This document shows positions 52,301-60,035 of a DNA stretch of 64,000 nucleotides, one piece after another. The notes beneath the pieces are model-generated. The model did no database searches. It worked only from the letters and a program-made list of their open reading frames with translations, and was not told the DNA's origin. The translations under genes and the position numbers were made by a program. The stretch comes from Pseudomonadota bacterium. GTDB taxonomy: Bacteria > Pseudomonadota > Alphaproteobacteria > SHVZ01. Position 1 is the stretch's first letter. Every line of letters starts with the position of its first letter. The stretch is taken from the NCBI GenBank assembly GCA_016195085.1, contig JACQAG010000048.1:62001-126000 (forward strand), given 5' to 3'.

Positions 52301-53032
52301 TCAACGACCTAACAGGCGAGCGAGGCGGGCCGGGCCGCCGCTCACGAACATCCAGTGGTGGAGCCACCAGCACAGAAACGAGGTGAAGAGGCCGGCGAAC
52401 AGCACGTCGGAGAGGAAATGGCCACCCTGAGCCATGCGCAAGGCCCCCATGGCGAGCCCGAGGGTCGCGGCGGCGGCAAGCAGCAGCGGCCGCAACCGGC
52501 CGACGGCGATCCAACCCAGCGCCATGAAGCTGAAGCCGAGCGAGACCTCGCCGGAGACGAAGGAGCAGTTGTGGCTGCACTCGTTTGCCGGCAGGAGCGC
52601 GGGAGTGAAGCGCCGATCATGGCCGAACTCGGCGATCTGCGAGGGGCGGGCGCGACCCCAATGCTCTTTGAGCACGACATTGACAAGGAGTCCGGGCCCC
52701 AGCGCCAGACACAGGATGAGGTAGAGGGCGATGCGCCCGTCGCCGCCCGGGAGCCGCCGGCGCGTCCTTCTTGCATAGAAGAACAACGCGATCGCGGCAG
52801 CGGGCACCAGTGCTGCCGCCAGGCTGAGGGCCTGGCGAAAGGCCTCCGCCCAGGGCTGCTCCGAGGCGAGCCATCGACCGGTCCCGGGATCGAGAAAGAT
52901 CGAGGATGCCTTGAGGTCGAGCTCGGGAAAGACGGTGAAGATCAAGGCCAACAACGCGAAGACGGCTCCATGGGCGAGCGCAATCGCCCTCGGTCCGGAG
53001 AGCCGAGGTTCTGGCGGGGCCGGCTCAGCCAT
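52301..53032 (-). CDS. PAP2-family membrane phosphatase (lipid A phosphatase-like)
   Basis: 243-residue inner-membrane PAP2 phosphatase with about six helices. The three catalytic boxes are KEHWGRARP, CSFVSGEVS (in place of the PSGH form) and RMAQGGHFLSD. LpxE/LpxF-type lipid A phosphatases carry similar boxes. It overlaps the GT39 stop by eight bases and so belongs to the GT2-GT39-PAP2 operon. In Rhizobium, removal of the lipid A 4'-phosphate by LpxF prepares that site for a sugar added by a GT39 enzyme, which fits this grouping. Undecaprenyl-pyrophosphate recycling is an alternative. Confidence 0.82.
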   Translation of the reverse strand: MAEPAPPEPRLSGPRAIALAHGAVFALLALIFTVFPELDLKASSIFLDPGTGRWLASEQPWAEAFRQALSLAAALVPAAAIALFFYARRTRRRLPGGDGRIALYLILCLALGPGLLVNVVLKEHWGRARPSQIAEFGHDRRFTPALLPANECSHNCSFVSGEVSLGFSFMALGWIAVGRLRPLLLAAAATLGLAMGALRMAQGGHFLSDVLFAGLFTSFLCWWLHHWMFVSGGPARLARLLGR

Positions 53033-54512
53033 AGCCCTTGAAGCCGTCGAGGAGAAACAGCCAGTAGCGGCGTTCCAGGTCGGGATAGATCGGTGCGGTG
53101 ATGAGGCCCAAGGGCTCGACCCGCTCGAAGCGGCTCAGCACCTTCTGCGGATCGGGCTCGGGGCTGACGAAGAGGAAGGGGCGGTTGCGAACGCGGGCGA
53201 TGTCGGTCGAGAGATCATAGTGGTCGCGGATGAGGCGGCTCGGATTCCATTTCACCGCATCCAGCGGGTGCGGCCGCACCGAATAGATGAGATTCGCCAG
53301 CAGCATCCGATCTTCGACGAGGAGGACGGCGTTGGCCGAGCCGGCGAGTGCCACCGCGACCTCATCGCCGATGGTCTGCCAGCCCATGAGGCGGCGGAAA
53401 GGATCGGTCCGGGCGGTGAGCTCGATGCCGGCGAGCCGGGCGATGTCGTGAAACTCCAGCATCACCCCGCCGATGGCGAGATGCAGGAGGAGCGAGGTCC
53501 TGAGCACGCCTTCGCGGCCGCGCTCGGCGAGCCAGTTCACCACCAAGAGCGTGCCCGGCACATAGACGACCGCCGCCCAGTTGGCGTTGGCCCGCGACAG
53601 CATGCTCACCGTCAGCATCATGAGCGCCATCGGCAGGATGAGCGCCAGCAGCAAGCGTGCGGCCGGCTCCCGCAGAAGCTGTCGCGGCCGAAGCATGGCG
53701 AGGAGCAGCGTGGCAAAGAGGATCGGACCGAAAACGAGGAACTGCGAGAGGACGAATTCCGCAAACGCGCCGGGATGGAGCTGGAGCCCGTGCATATCGG
53801 CATTGGCAGCCGTGTGCTGATAGCTGATGAGGCCGTTTTCGAGATTCCAGCGGAGATTGGGGGCATAGAGGAGGAGGGCAAGAGCGAGCGCCAGCAGCGG
53901 GCGCTTGAGACCCGCCACCCGCCGCGCTTCCGGTGTGGCGATGAGATAGAGCGCGATCGACAGCGGAAACATCGCCATGGCGTATTTGGAAAGCGTGCCG
54001 AGGCCGACGGCGATGCCGGCCGCCAGCCACCACGACGATCCCGCGGCATCCATGGCGCGCACCACCGCGTAAAGCGCCAAGGCCCAGAAGAACAGCAGGA
54101 ACGGATCGGTCGAGATCAGCAGCGAGGAGAGGAAGATCGCAGGCAGAGTGGCGAAGGTGATCGCCGCCAAGAATGCGATGCGCCGTCCATAGAGCCGGGC
54201 GCCGATCGCATAGAGGACGAGGCTGGTGCCGAGATGGGCAAGCGGCGAGCCCATGCGCACGGCCAGCCCGTCCTCGCCGAAGAGGCGCGTGGTGAGCCAA
54301 ATGACCCAAGCCACCATCGGCGGCTTGGAGAAATAGCCCCAAGCCGGCGCCTCGGCCCAGGTCCAGTACTGCGCCTCGTCGCCGTAGAGATCGAAGCGCC
54401 CGAGGCCGAGATAGGCGAGCCGGAGCAACGTCAGCGCCAGCACGATGCCGAGCGCAGCCCACCCCCAAAAGCGGCCGTCGGCGGCGGCGGTACCGGCCGC
54501 GCGGTCAGCCAA
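53025..54512 (-). CDS. GT39-family glycosyltransferase (ArnT/RgtD-like)
   Basis: 495-residue multi-spanning glycosyltransferase that would transfer a sugar from a polyprenyl-phosphate carrier at the periplasmic face. The first periplasmic loop carries the family's catalytic acidic motif GRFDLYGDEAQYWTWAEAPA and then WGYFSKPPMVAWVIWLTTRL, as in ArnT and the Rgt enzymes. At least ten further hydrophobic segments follow and a soluble C-terminal region. It lies 18 bases after the GT2 gene that could make its polyprenyl-P-sugar donor and overlaps the PAP2 gene. Confidence 0.88.
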   Translation of the reverse strand: MADRAAGTAAADGRFWGWAALGIVLALTLLRLAYLGLGRFDLYGDEAQYWTWAEAPAWGYFSKPPMVAWVIWLTTRLFGEDGLAVRMGSPLAHLGTSLVLYAIGARLYGRRIAFLAAITFATLPAIFLSSLLISTDPFLLFFWALALYAVVRAMDAAGSSWWLAAGIAVGLGTLSKYAMAMFPLSIALYLIATPEARRVAGLKRPLLALALALLLYAPNLRWNLENGLISYQHTAANADMHGLQLHPGAFAEFVLSQFLVFGPILFATLLLAMLRPRQLLREPAARLLLALILPMALMMLTVSMLSRANANWAAVVYVPGTLLVVNWLAERGREGVLRTSLLLHLAIGGVMLEFHDIARLAGIELTARTDPFRRLMGWQTIGDEVAVALAGSANAVLLVEDRMLLANLIYSVRPHPLDAVKWNPSRLIRDHYDLSTDIARVRNRPFLFVSPEPDPQKVLSRFERVEPLGLITAPIYPDLERRYWLFLLDGFKGYG

Positions 54513-54530
54513 GGGTGCCTCGCATCGGGC

Positions 54531-55262
54531 TCATCGACGCCGGAGCTCCTCGAAATCGATCGGGAACCGGGCGCGGCGTTGCAACCAGCGAACACCCAGG
54601 AGATCGATGATGCCGACGGCGAGCCGGCCGAGCTGGCCGTAGTTGGAGCGGCCGGTCAAGCGCGGGCGATGATTGACCGGGACCGAGACGACACGGCCGC
54701 CATGGCGGAGCGCCAAGGCGGGCAGGAACCGGTGCATATGGTCGAAATAGGGCAGCTCCAGAAACAAGGCGCGCCGGAACAGCTTGATGCCGGTGGCAGA
54801 ATCGGGCGTGGCGTCGCCCAGCAGCCAAGCGCGCAGCCCATTGGCGAGCCTGGAGCCGGTGCGCTTGGCCCAGCTGTCGCGGCGCTGGACGCGGTGGCCC
54901 ACCACCATGTCGATTCCCTCCCGCGCCTGCCAGAGACGGGGGAGGTCGGCCGGATCGTTCTGCCCGTCGCCGTCGAGGGTGAAGATCCAGGTGCCGCGCG
55001 CTTGGCGCACGCCGGTCCACACGGCCGCACTTTGGCCGCGGGTCACCTTCCCCCTCAGCACGCGGAGCCTGGGATAGCATGCCAACGCCTGGCCGAGGCG
55101 GGCGGGGGTGGCATCGGTCGAGCCGTCATCGACCACCAAGACCTCGTGCGCGAAGTCCTGCGCCACTCGGTCGATCTCCGCCAGCAGCGGCAGGATGTTG
55201 CCCGCCTCGTTGCGCACGGGAATGACCACGGAGAGTTCGATGGGGCCAGCGGGAAGCGGCAT
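54531..55262 (-). CDS. GT2-family glycosyltransferase (polyprenyl-phosphate sugar synthase type)
   Basis: 243-residue cytoplasmic GT2 enzyme of the DPM1 class. The GT-A nucleotide site includes LSVVIPVRNEAGNILPLLAE and VLVVDDGSTDATPARL; the metal/donor DxD-like motif is FTLDGDGQNDPADLPRL. No C-terminal membrane helices are present, as in short DPM1/RgtE-like enzymes. It probably loads a sugar onto undecaprenyl or dodecaprenyl phosphate for the GT39 enzyme encoded next. It is first in the three-gene leftward operon and diverges from the TPR gene. Confidence 0.88.
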   Translation of the reverse strand: MPLPAGPIELSVVIPVRNEAGNILPLLAEIDRVAQDFAHEVLVVDDGSTDATPARLGQALACYPRLRVLRGKVTRGQSAAVWTGVRQARGTWIFTLDGDGQNDPADLPRLWQAREGIDMVVGHRVQRRDSWAKRTGSRLANGLRAWLLGDATPDSATGIKLFRRALFLELPYFDHMHRFLPALALRHGGRVVSVPVNHRPRLTGRSNYGQLGRLAVGIIDLLGVRWLQRRARFPIDFEELRRR

Positions 55263-55475
55263 CGGGATCTTCGCGAGAGGGCCCCCTCGATGGGCGGCGG
55301 ACCGATCGGCGCCGAGGGTGAAAAGCGGGCTTTTGCGCGCGCGATTGTGATCGGCTCGGGGCCACGCTGATTGCGGCGCGGTTTATAGCAGAAGCGCGAT
55401 CTCAGCCCCAGTCCTTAATCGGTCCGATCCACGAATCGGCTTGAGGGCAGGCCGGGCGAGTTCCATACTTGGGAG

Positions 55476-56045
55476 ATGCGAAGTCTACGCTTGGTCGCAA
55501 GCTTGGTCTGGCTGATCGCCTGCGCCGTCCCGGTCATCGGCATGGGCTCGGCTGCGGCGCAATCCTCGGCGCAGCTGGACGTGCTCTTCGAGCGCTTGCA
55601 CAAGACCCAATCGGAGGGCGAGGCGTCCGCCATCACGCGGACGATTTGGGCGTTGTGGACGACGTCGGACGATTCGAACGTCAACGAGCTGATGCGCCAA
55701 GGCCTGATCGCCATGCAGCGCCAAGACCTGGAGGCGGCACTCGACCGCTTCGACCAGATGGTGAAATACGCGCCGGAGTTCGCCGAAGGTTGGAACAAGC
55801 GGGCCACTGTCTATTACATGATGGGCCAATATCCGGAATCGGTCGCCGACATCGAGCGCGTGCTCGAACTCGAGCCCAGGCATTTCGGCGCGCTTTCCGG
55901 CCTCGGTATGATCAATGTCGAGCTCGATCGCAAGGAGTTGGCCATGAAGGCGTTCGAGGCGGCCCTCCAGGTCAACCCGTTCCTGCCCGGCGCCAAGCAG
56001 CAGATCGAAGCCTTGCGTAAGAAGATCAAAGGCGCGCCGACCTGA
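55476..56045 (+). CDS. Secreted TPR-repeat protein
   Basis: 189-residue protein with a signal peptide (LVASLVWLIACAVPVIGMGS to AAAQ). After a short N-terminal helix region (LDVLFERLHKTQSEGEASAI) come about three tetratricopeptide repeats: LMRQGLIAMQRQDLEAALDR, WNKRATVYYMMGQYPESVAD and ALSGLGMINVELDRKELAMK. Such periplasmic proteins act as scaffolds; the partner is unknown. It starts 213 bp from the divergent GT2 gene and ends 34 bp before the dihydroorotase-like gene. Confidence 0.85.
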   Translation: MRSLRLVASLVWLIACAVPVIGMGSAAAQSSAQLDVLFERLHKTQSEGEASAITRTIWALWTTSDDSNVNELMRQGLIAMQRQDLEAALDRFDQMVKYAPEFAEGWNKRATVYYMMGQYPESVADIERVLELEPRHFGALSGLGMINVELDRKELAMKAFEAALQVNPFLPGAKQQIEALRKKIKGAPT

Positions 56046-56079
56046 GCGGAACTCCGCGGCCCGCTCTCTTTGAGACGTG

Positions 56080-57417
56080 ATGGCTCCTTCCTACGATCTC
56101 ATCGTTAGAGGCGGCACCGCGGCCACGCCCTCGGGCATTGCCGCCGCCGACATCGCCATTGCCGATGGGCGCATCGCTGCCATCGGCGATCTCGCCCGGG
56201 CCGGCGCGGCGGAGATCTTCGATGCCTCCGGCCTGCACGTGCTGCCTGGGATGATCGACACCCAGGTACATTTCCGCGAGCCCGGGGCGGAGCACAAGGA
56301 GGATCTCGAATCCGGCACCCGAGCCGCCGTGCTGGGCGGCGTCACCGCCGTCTTCGAAATGCCGAACACCAAGCCGCTCACGCTGACCCCGGCAGCGCTG
56401 GCCGACAAGCTCGGGCGCGCCAAGGGCCGGGCCTGGTGCGAGCATGCCTTCTTCATCGGCGGGGCGGCGGAGAACGCCGATCAGTTGGCCGAGCTGGAAC
56501 GTCTTCCGGGATGCTCCGGCGTCAAGGTGTTCATGGGATCCTCGACCGGCGATCTCCTGGTCGAGGACGACGCCACGCTGGCCCGCATCATCGCCCATGG
56601 CATGCGACGCATGGCCGTCCATGCCGAAGACGAGCCGCGCCTAAAGGAGCGGCGCGGCATCGCCGAAAAGGCGGCCCACGCCCGCGCGCACCCGGTGTGG
56701 CGCGACGAGGAGGTCTGCCTCAAGGCGACGCGGCGGCTCCTGGGGCTCGCCGCCAAGGCGAGGCGGCGCGTGCATGTCCTGCATGTGACCACCGCCGAAG
56801 AGATGGCGCTGCTCGCCCGCCACAAGGCTTTCGCCACCGTCGAGGTCACCCCGAGCCATCTCATCCTGACCGCGCCCGAATGCTACGAGCGGCTCGGCAC
56901 CTATGCGCAGATGAATCCCCCGGTGCGCGAGCAGCGCCACCAGGATGCGCTGTGGCGGGCGATCGCCGAGGGGGTGGTCGATGTTGTCGGCAGCGATCAC
57001 GCACCCCACACGCGCCAGGAGAAGGACAAGCCCTATCCCGGCAGCCCGTCGGGCGTGCCGGGCGTGCAGACGACGGTGCCGTTGCTCTTGGATGCGGTCC
57101 ACCGCGGCAAGCTCAGCCTCGAGCGCCTGGTCGATCTCCTCTGCCACGGACCGCAGCGGATCTACCAGATCGCCGGCAAAGGCCGGCTGACCGTCGGCTA
57201 TGACGGCGATCTGACCCTGGTCGATCTCAAGCGCCGGCAACGCATCGAACATAAGCTGATGGCGACCAAATCCGGCTGGACGCCCTTTGACGGCATGACC
57301 GTGACCGGCTGGCCGATCGCCACCATCATCCGCGGCCATCTCGTCATGCGCGACGGCCAGGTCCTCGGCGCGGCCCTGGGCCAGCCGGTGCGCTTCCAGG
57401 AGTACCTACCGGCATAA
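56080..57417 (+). CDS. Dihydroorotase-family amidohydrolase with QxH metal motif
   Basis: 445-residue cyclic amidohydrolase of the dihydroorotase/allantoinase group. Key segments are VLPGMIDTQVHFREPGAEHK, the carboxylated-lysine region SGVKVFMGSSTGDLLVEDDA, VLHVTTAEEMALLARHK and VVGSDHAPHTRQEKDKPYPG. The first metal motif is normally HxH; here it is Q62-V-H64, a variant I recall from many alphaproteobacterial proteins labelled dihydroorotase. ATG 56080 directly follows an in-frame GTG. It is not next to pyrB, so its role in pyrimidine synthesis or in hydantoin/allantoin-like ring opening is open. Confidence 0.85.
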   Translation: MAPSYDLIVRGGTAATPSGIAAADIAIADGRIAAIGDLARAGAAEIFDASGLHVLPGMIDTQVHFREPGAEHKEDLESGTRAAVLGGVTAVFEMPNTKPLTLTPAALADKLGRAKGRAWCEHAFFIGGAAENADQLAELERLPGCSGVKVFMGSSTGDLLVEDDATLARIIAHGMRRMAVHAEDEPRLKERRGIAEKAAHARAHPVWRDEEVCLKATRRLLGLAAKARRRVHVLHVTTAEEMALLARHKAFATVEVTPSHLILTAPECYERLGTYAQMNPPVREQRHQDALWRAIAEGVVDVVGSDHAPHTRQEKDKPYPGSPSGVPGVQTTVPLLLDAVHRGKLSLERLVDLLCHGPQRIYQIAGKGRLTVGYDGDLTLVDLKRRQRIEHKLMATKSGWTPFDGMTVTGWPIATIIRGHLVMRDGQVLGAALGQPVRFQEYLPA

Positions 57418-57418
57418 C

Positions 57419-57474
57419 GCCCCCACCCCGTCCCTCCCCCACGCGTTAACCTGGGGGAGGGACGGGGTGGGGGC
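57419..57474. repeat. Intergenic palindromic repeat, family B, copy 3
   Basis: A perfect inverted repeat with 23-bp arms (57419-57441 and 57452-57474) beginning GCCCCCACCCCGTCCCTCCC and a 10-nt loop. It is the simplest copy of the family and starts one base after the dihydroorotase-like stop codon, where it may end transcription or protect the message. Confidence 0.8.
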
Positions 57475-57560
57475 AGAGATCCGGCCGGATTTGGCCCACG
57501 CCGTTCGAGTTGCTATATCTAGTCCAGACGTCTCGTCCGATCTTCCGGGAGCTTTCCGCC

Positions 57561-58730
57561 ATGACCGCATGCATCGTCGGCTGGGCGCACACGCCCTTCG
57601 GCAAACATGACAAGGAGGACCTCGAGAGCCTCATCGTCAAAGTCGCGGTGGACGCGGTCGCCGATGCGGGCCTGGCGCCCAAGGACATCGACGAGATCTT
57701 CATCGGCCATCTGAATGCCGGCTTCGTGCGCCAGGAGTTCCCTTCATCCCTGGTCCTGCAAGCCGATCCGGTGTGGCGATTCAAGCCGGCGACCCGGGTC
57801 GAGAACGCATGCGCCACCGGCTCCGCCGCAATCCATCAGGGCCTGAATGCGATCGCCGCCAAGAAGGCCAGGCGCGTGCTGGTGGTCGGCGTCGAGAAGA
57901 TGACGGAGGTGACCGGCCAGGAGGTGGGCGACATCCTCATCAAGGCGAGCTACCTCAAGGAGGAAGGGCAGATCGAAGGCGGCTTCGCCGGCGTCTTCGG
58001 CCGTATCGCCCAGCAATACTTCCAGAAGCATGGCGACCAATCCGATGCGCTGGCCCGCATCGCCGCCAAGAACCACAAGAACGGCGCGGTCAATCCATTG
58101 GCGCATATGCGCAAGGATTTGGGCTACGCCTTCTGCCGCGAGATCTCGGAGAAGAACCCGATCGTCGCCGGGCCGTTGAAGCGCACCGATTGCTCGCTCG
58201 TCTCCGACGGCGCGGCGGCACTGGTGCTGGCCGATGTCGACACCGCGCTCGCCTTGAAGAAGGCGGTGATCTTCCGCGCCGCCGAGCACGTCAACGACTT
58301 CCTGCCCTTGAGCAAGCGCGACATCACCCTGTTCGAGGGCTGCGAGCTCGCCTGGAAAAGGGCGCTGGCAGCGGCCGGCCTCAAGCTCGAGGATCTCAGC
58401 CTGGTCGAGACCCATGACTGCTTCACCGTGGCCGAGCTGTTGGAATACGAGGCGATGGGGCTGACACCAAGGGGCCAGGGGGCGCGGGCGATCGCCGAGG
58501 GCTGGACCGAAAAGGACGGCAAGCTGCCGATCAATCCCTCGGGTGGGCTCAAGTCCAAGGGCCATCCCATCGGCGCCACCGGCGTCTCCATGCACGTGAT
58601 CTCGGCGATGCAGCTGACCGGCAGCGCCGGGGCGATCCAGGTGAAGGATGCGAAGCTTGCCGGCATTTTCAACATGGGGGGCGCGGCGGTCGCGAACTAT
58701 GTGAGCATCCTCGAGCCCTTGCGCAGCTGA
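57561..58730 (+). CDS. Thiolase-family protein (SCP2/acetyl-CoA acetyltransferase type)
   Basis: 389-residue thiolase superfamily member. The nucleophilic cysteine is in RVENACATGSAAIHQGLNAI and the His box is LKSKGHPIGATGVSMHVISA. Classical thiolases end with a second catalytic Cys in a CxGxG motif; here that position reads FNMGGAAVANYV, as in SCP2-type thiolases, so degradative or non-thiolytic acyl transfer is uncertain. ATG 57561 (MTACIVGWAHTPFGKHD) has GGGAG upstream. It is followed 26 bases later by an AcuI-type reductase, suggesting joint acyl-CoA metabolism. Confidence 0.88.
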   Translation: MTACIVGWAHTPFGKHDKEDLESLIVKVAVDAVADAGLAPKDIDEIFIGHLNAGFVRQEFPSSLVLQADPVWRFKPATRVENACATGSAAIHQGLNAIAAKKARRVLVVGVEKMTEVTGQEVGDILIKASYLKEEGQIEGGFAGVFGRIAQQYFQKHGDQSDALARIAAKNHKNGAVNPLAHMRKDLGYAFCREISEKNPIVAGPLKRTDCSLVSDGAAALVLADVDTALALKKAVIFRAAEHVNDFLPLSKRDITLFEGCELAWKRALAAAGLKLEDLSLVETHDCFTVAELLEYEAMGLTPRGQGARAIAEGWTEKDGKLPINPSGGLKSKGHPIGATGVSMHVISAMQLTGSAGAIQVKDAKLAGIFNMGGAAVANYVSILEPLRS

Positions 58731-58756
58731 GACGGGCCCCGCGGGAAGGCCGGCCG

Positions 58757-59749
58757 GTGACCGACAGCTTTCGCGCCCTCCTCCTGCGCGAAGCCGGCGG
58801 CAAGGTCTCGGCTGCGCTCGAGACCCTCAAGGCTTCCGACCTGCCCGACGGCGACGTCACCGTGCGCGTCCGCTACTCCACCCTCAACTACAAGGATGGA
58901 ATGATCCTGAAGGGGCTGGGGCGCCTGGTGCGCAGCTACCCGCATGTGCCCGGCGTGGATTTCTCCGGCACGGTGGAAGACTCAAGCCACCCCGGCTTCG
59001 AGCCCGGCGAAGAGGTGGTGCTCACCGGCTGGCGGGTGGGCGAGCAGCGCTGGGGCGGTTATGCAGGCCTGGCCCGGGTCAAGGGCGAGTGGCTGGTCAA
59101 GCTGCCTTCCGGCCTGTCCCTGAAGCAGGCGATGGCGATCGGCACGGCAGGCTTCACCTCCGGCATGGCGGTGGCGGCTCTGGAAGCCCATGGCCTTACG
59201 CCGGAGAAGGGCGAGGTGCTGGTGACCGGTGCCGCCGGCGGCGTGGGCTCGGTTGCGGTGGCACTCCTGGCAAGGGGCGGCTACCGGGTCGCCGCCTCCA
59301 CCGGCCGCCCCGAAACCAGCGCCTATCTCAAGGATCTCGGCGCCTCCCAGATCATCGATCGGGCCAGCCTCGCAGCATCACCCGGGCGCCCGCTCCTCTC
59401 CGAGCGCTGGGCCGGCGCCGTCGATTCCGTCGGCGGCAGCACCCTTGCCCACATTCTGGCCGAGATGAAGACCCGCGCCGCGGCGGCTTCCTGCGGGCTC
59501 GCCGGCGGCGCCGAGCTCAACACCACGGTCATCCCGTTCCTGCTGCGCGGCGTCAGCCTCATCGGAATCGATTCCGTGCTCTGTCCCATGGAGGAGCGGC
59601 AGCGCGTCTGGCAGCGCCTCGCCCGCGATCTGCCGAAGGACACGCTCGATGCCATCACCGACACCGCCAAGCTCGAGGACTTGCCGCGCCTTGCCGACGA
59701 CATCCTCGCGGGCCATATCCGCGGCCGCATGGTGGTTGAGATCGAGTGA
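58757..59749 (+). CDS. acuI: MDR-family acryloyl-CoA reductase-like oxidoreductase (AcuI/YhdH type)
   Basis: 330-residue zinc-free medium-chain dehydrogenase/reductase. AcuI/YhdH landmarks are VRVRYSTLNYKDGMILKGLG, VPGVDFSGTVEDSSHPGFEP, TGWRVGEQRWGGYAGLARVK and the NADP-binding VLVTGAAGGVGSVAVALLAR. These enzymes reduce acryloyl-CoA to propionyl-CoA or similar enoyl thioesters with NADPH. The start is GTG 58757 with GGGAAGG upstream. It lies in one transcription unit with the thiolase-family gene; whether acryloyl-CoA is the true substrate is inferred from the family. Confidence 0.88.
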   Translation: MTDSFRALLLREAGGKVSAALETLKASDLPDGDVTVRVRYSTLNYKDGMILKGLGRLVRSYPHVPGVDFSGTVEDSSHPGFEPGEEVVLTGWRVGEQRWGGYAGLARVKGEWLVKLPSGLSLKQAMAIGTAGFTSGMAVAALEAHGLTPEKGEVLVTGAAGGVGSVAVALLARGGYRVAASTGRPETSAYLKDLGASQIIDRASLAASPGRPLLSERWAGAVDSVGGSTLAHILAEMKTRAAAASCGLAGGAELNTTVIPFLLRGVSLIGIDSVLCPMEERQRVWQRLARDLPKDTLDAITDTAKLEDLPRLADDILAGHIRGRMVVEIE

Positions 59750-60024
59750 CTCTGTTGGTGCGTCGCCATGCCCGGATTTGATGCGGGCATTGAAAGCACA
59801 ATGACCCGCCGCCAGCCGCAATCATCAAGATTTTATCAGCAAGCCACGCATTAACTTTTTTCGGCACTGATTGCCGGCGCCACGGCGGTATCGCTCCCTG
59901 TTTGCTGTTGCACGGGTCTTGGTCCCTGGAGTTCAATCGCCGAATTCAGGGCGCGGGTCCGTCTGCGTTAGGGAGATGTGCTCGGTATCGCTGCCGAGTG
60001 CCGTTGCGCCGGCGTTTTCGTGAC

Positions 60025-60030
60025 GGAGGT
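60025..60030 (+). promoter_or_regulatory. Strong ribosome-binding site that points to a CTG start
   Basis: GGAGGT lies five bases before the in-frame CTG at 60036. No ATG, GTG or TTG occurs in this frame between the preceding TAG (60030-60032) and the ATG at 60174. The site therefore selects CTG as the pentapeptide-protein start. Confidence 0.6.
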
Positions 60031-60035
60031 AGCCA

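Noticed and set aside
52911-55370. An 819-codon plus-strand frame across the glycosyltransferase genes
   Set aside because: It is antisense to three overlapping genes with clear motifs, and its product is a low-complexity charged sequence.
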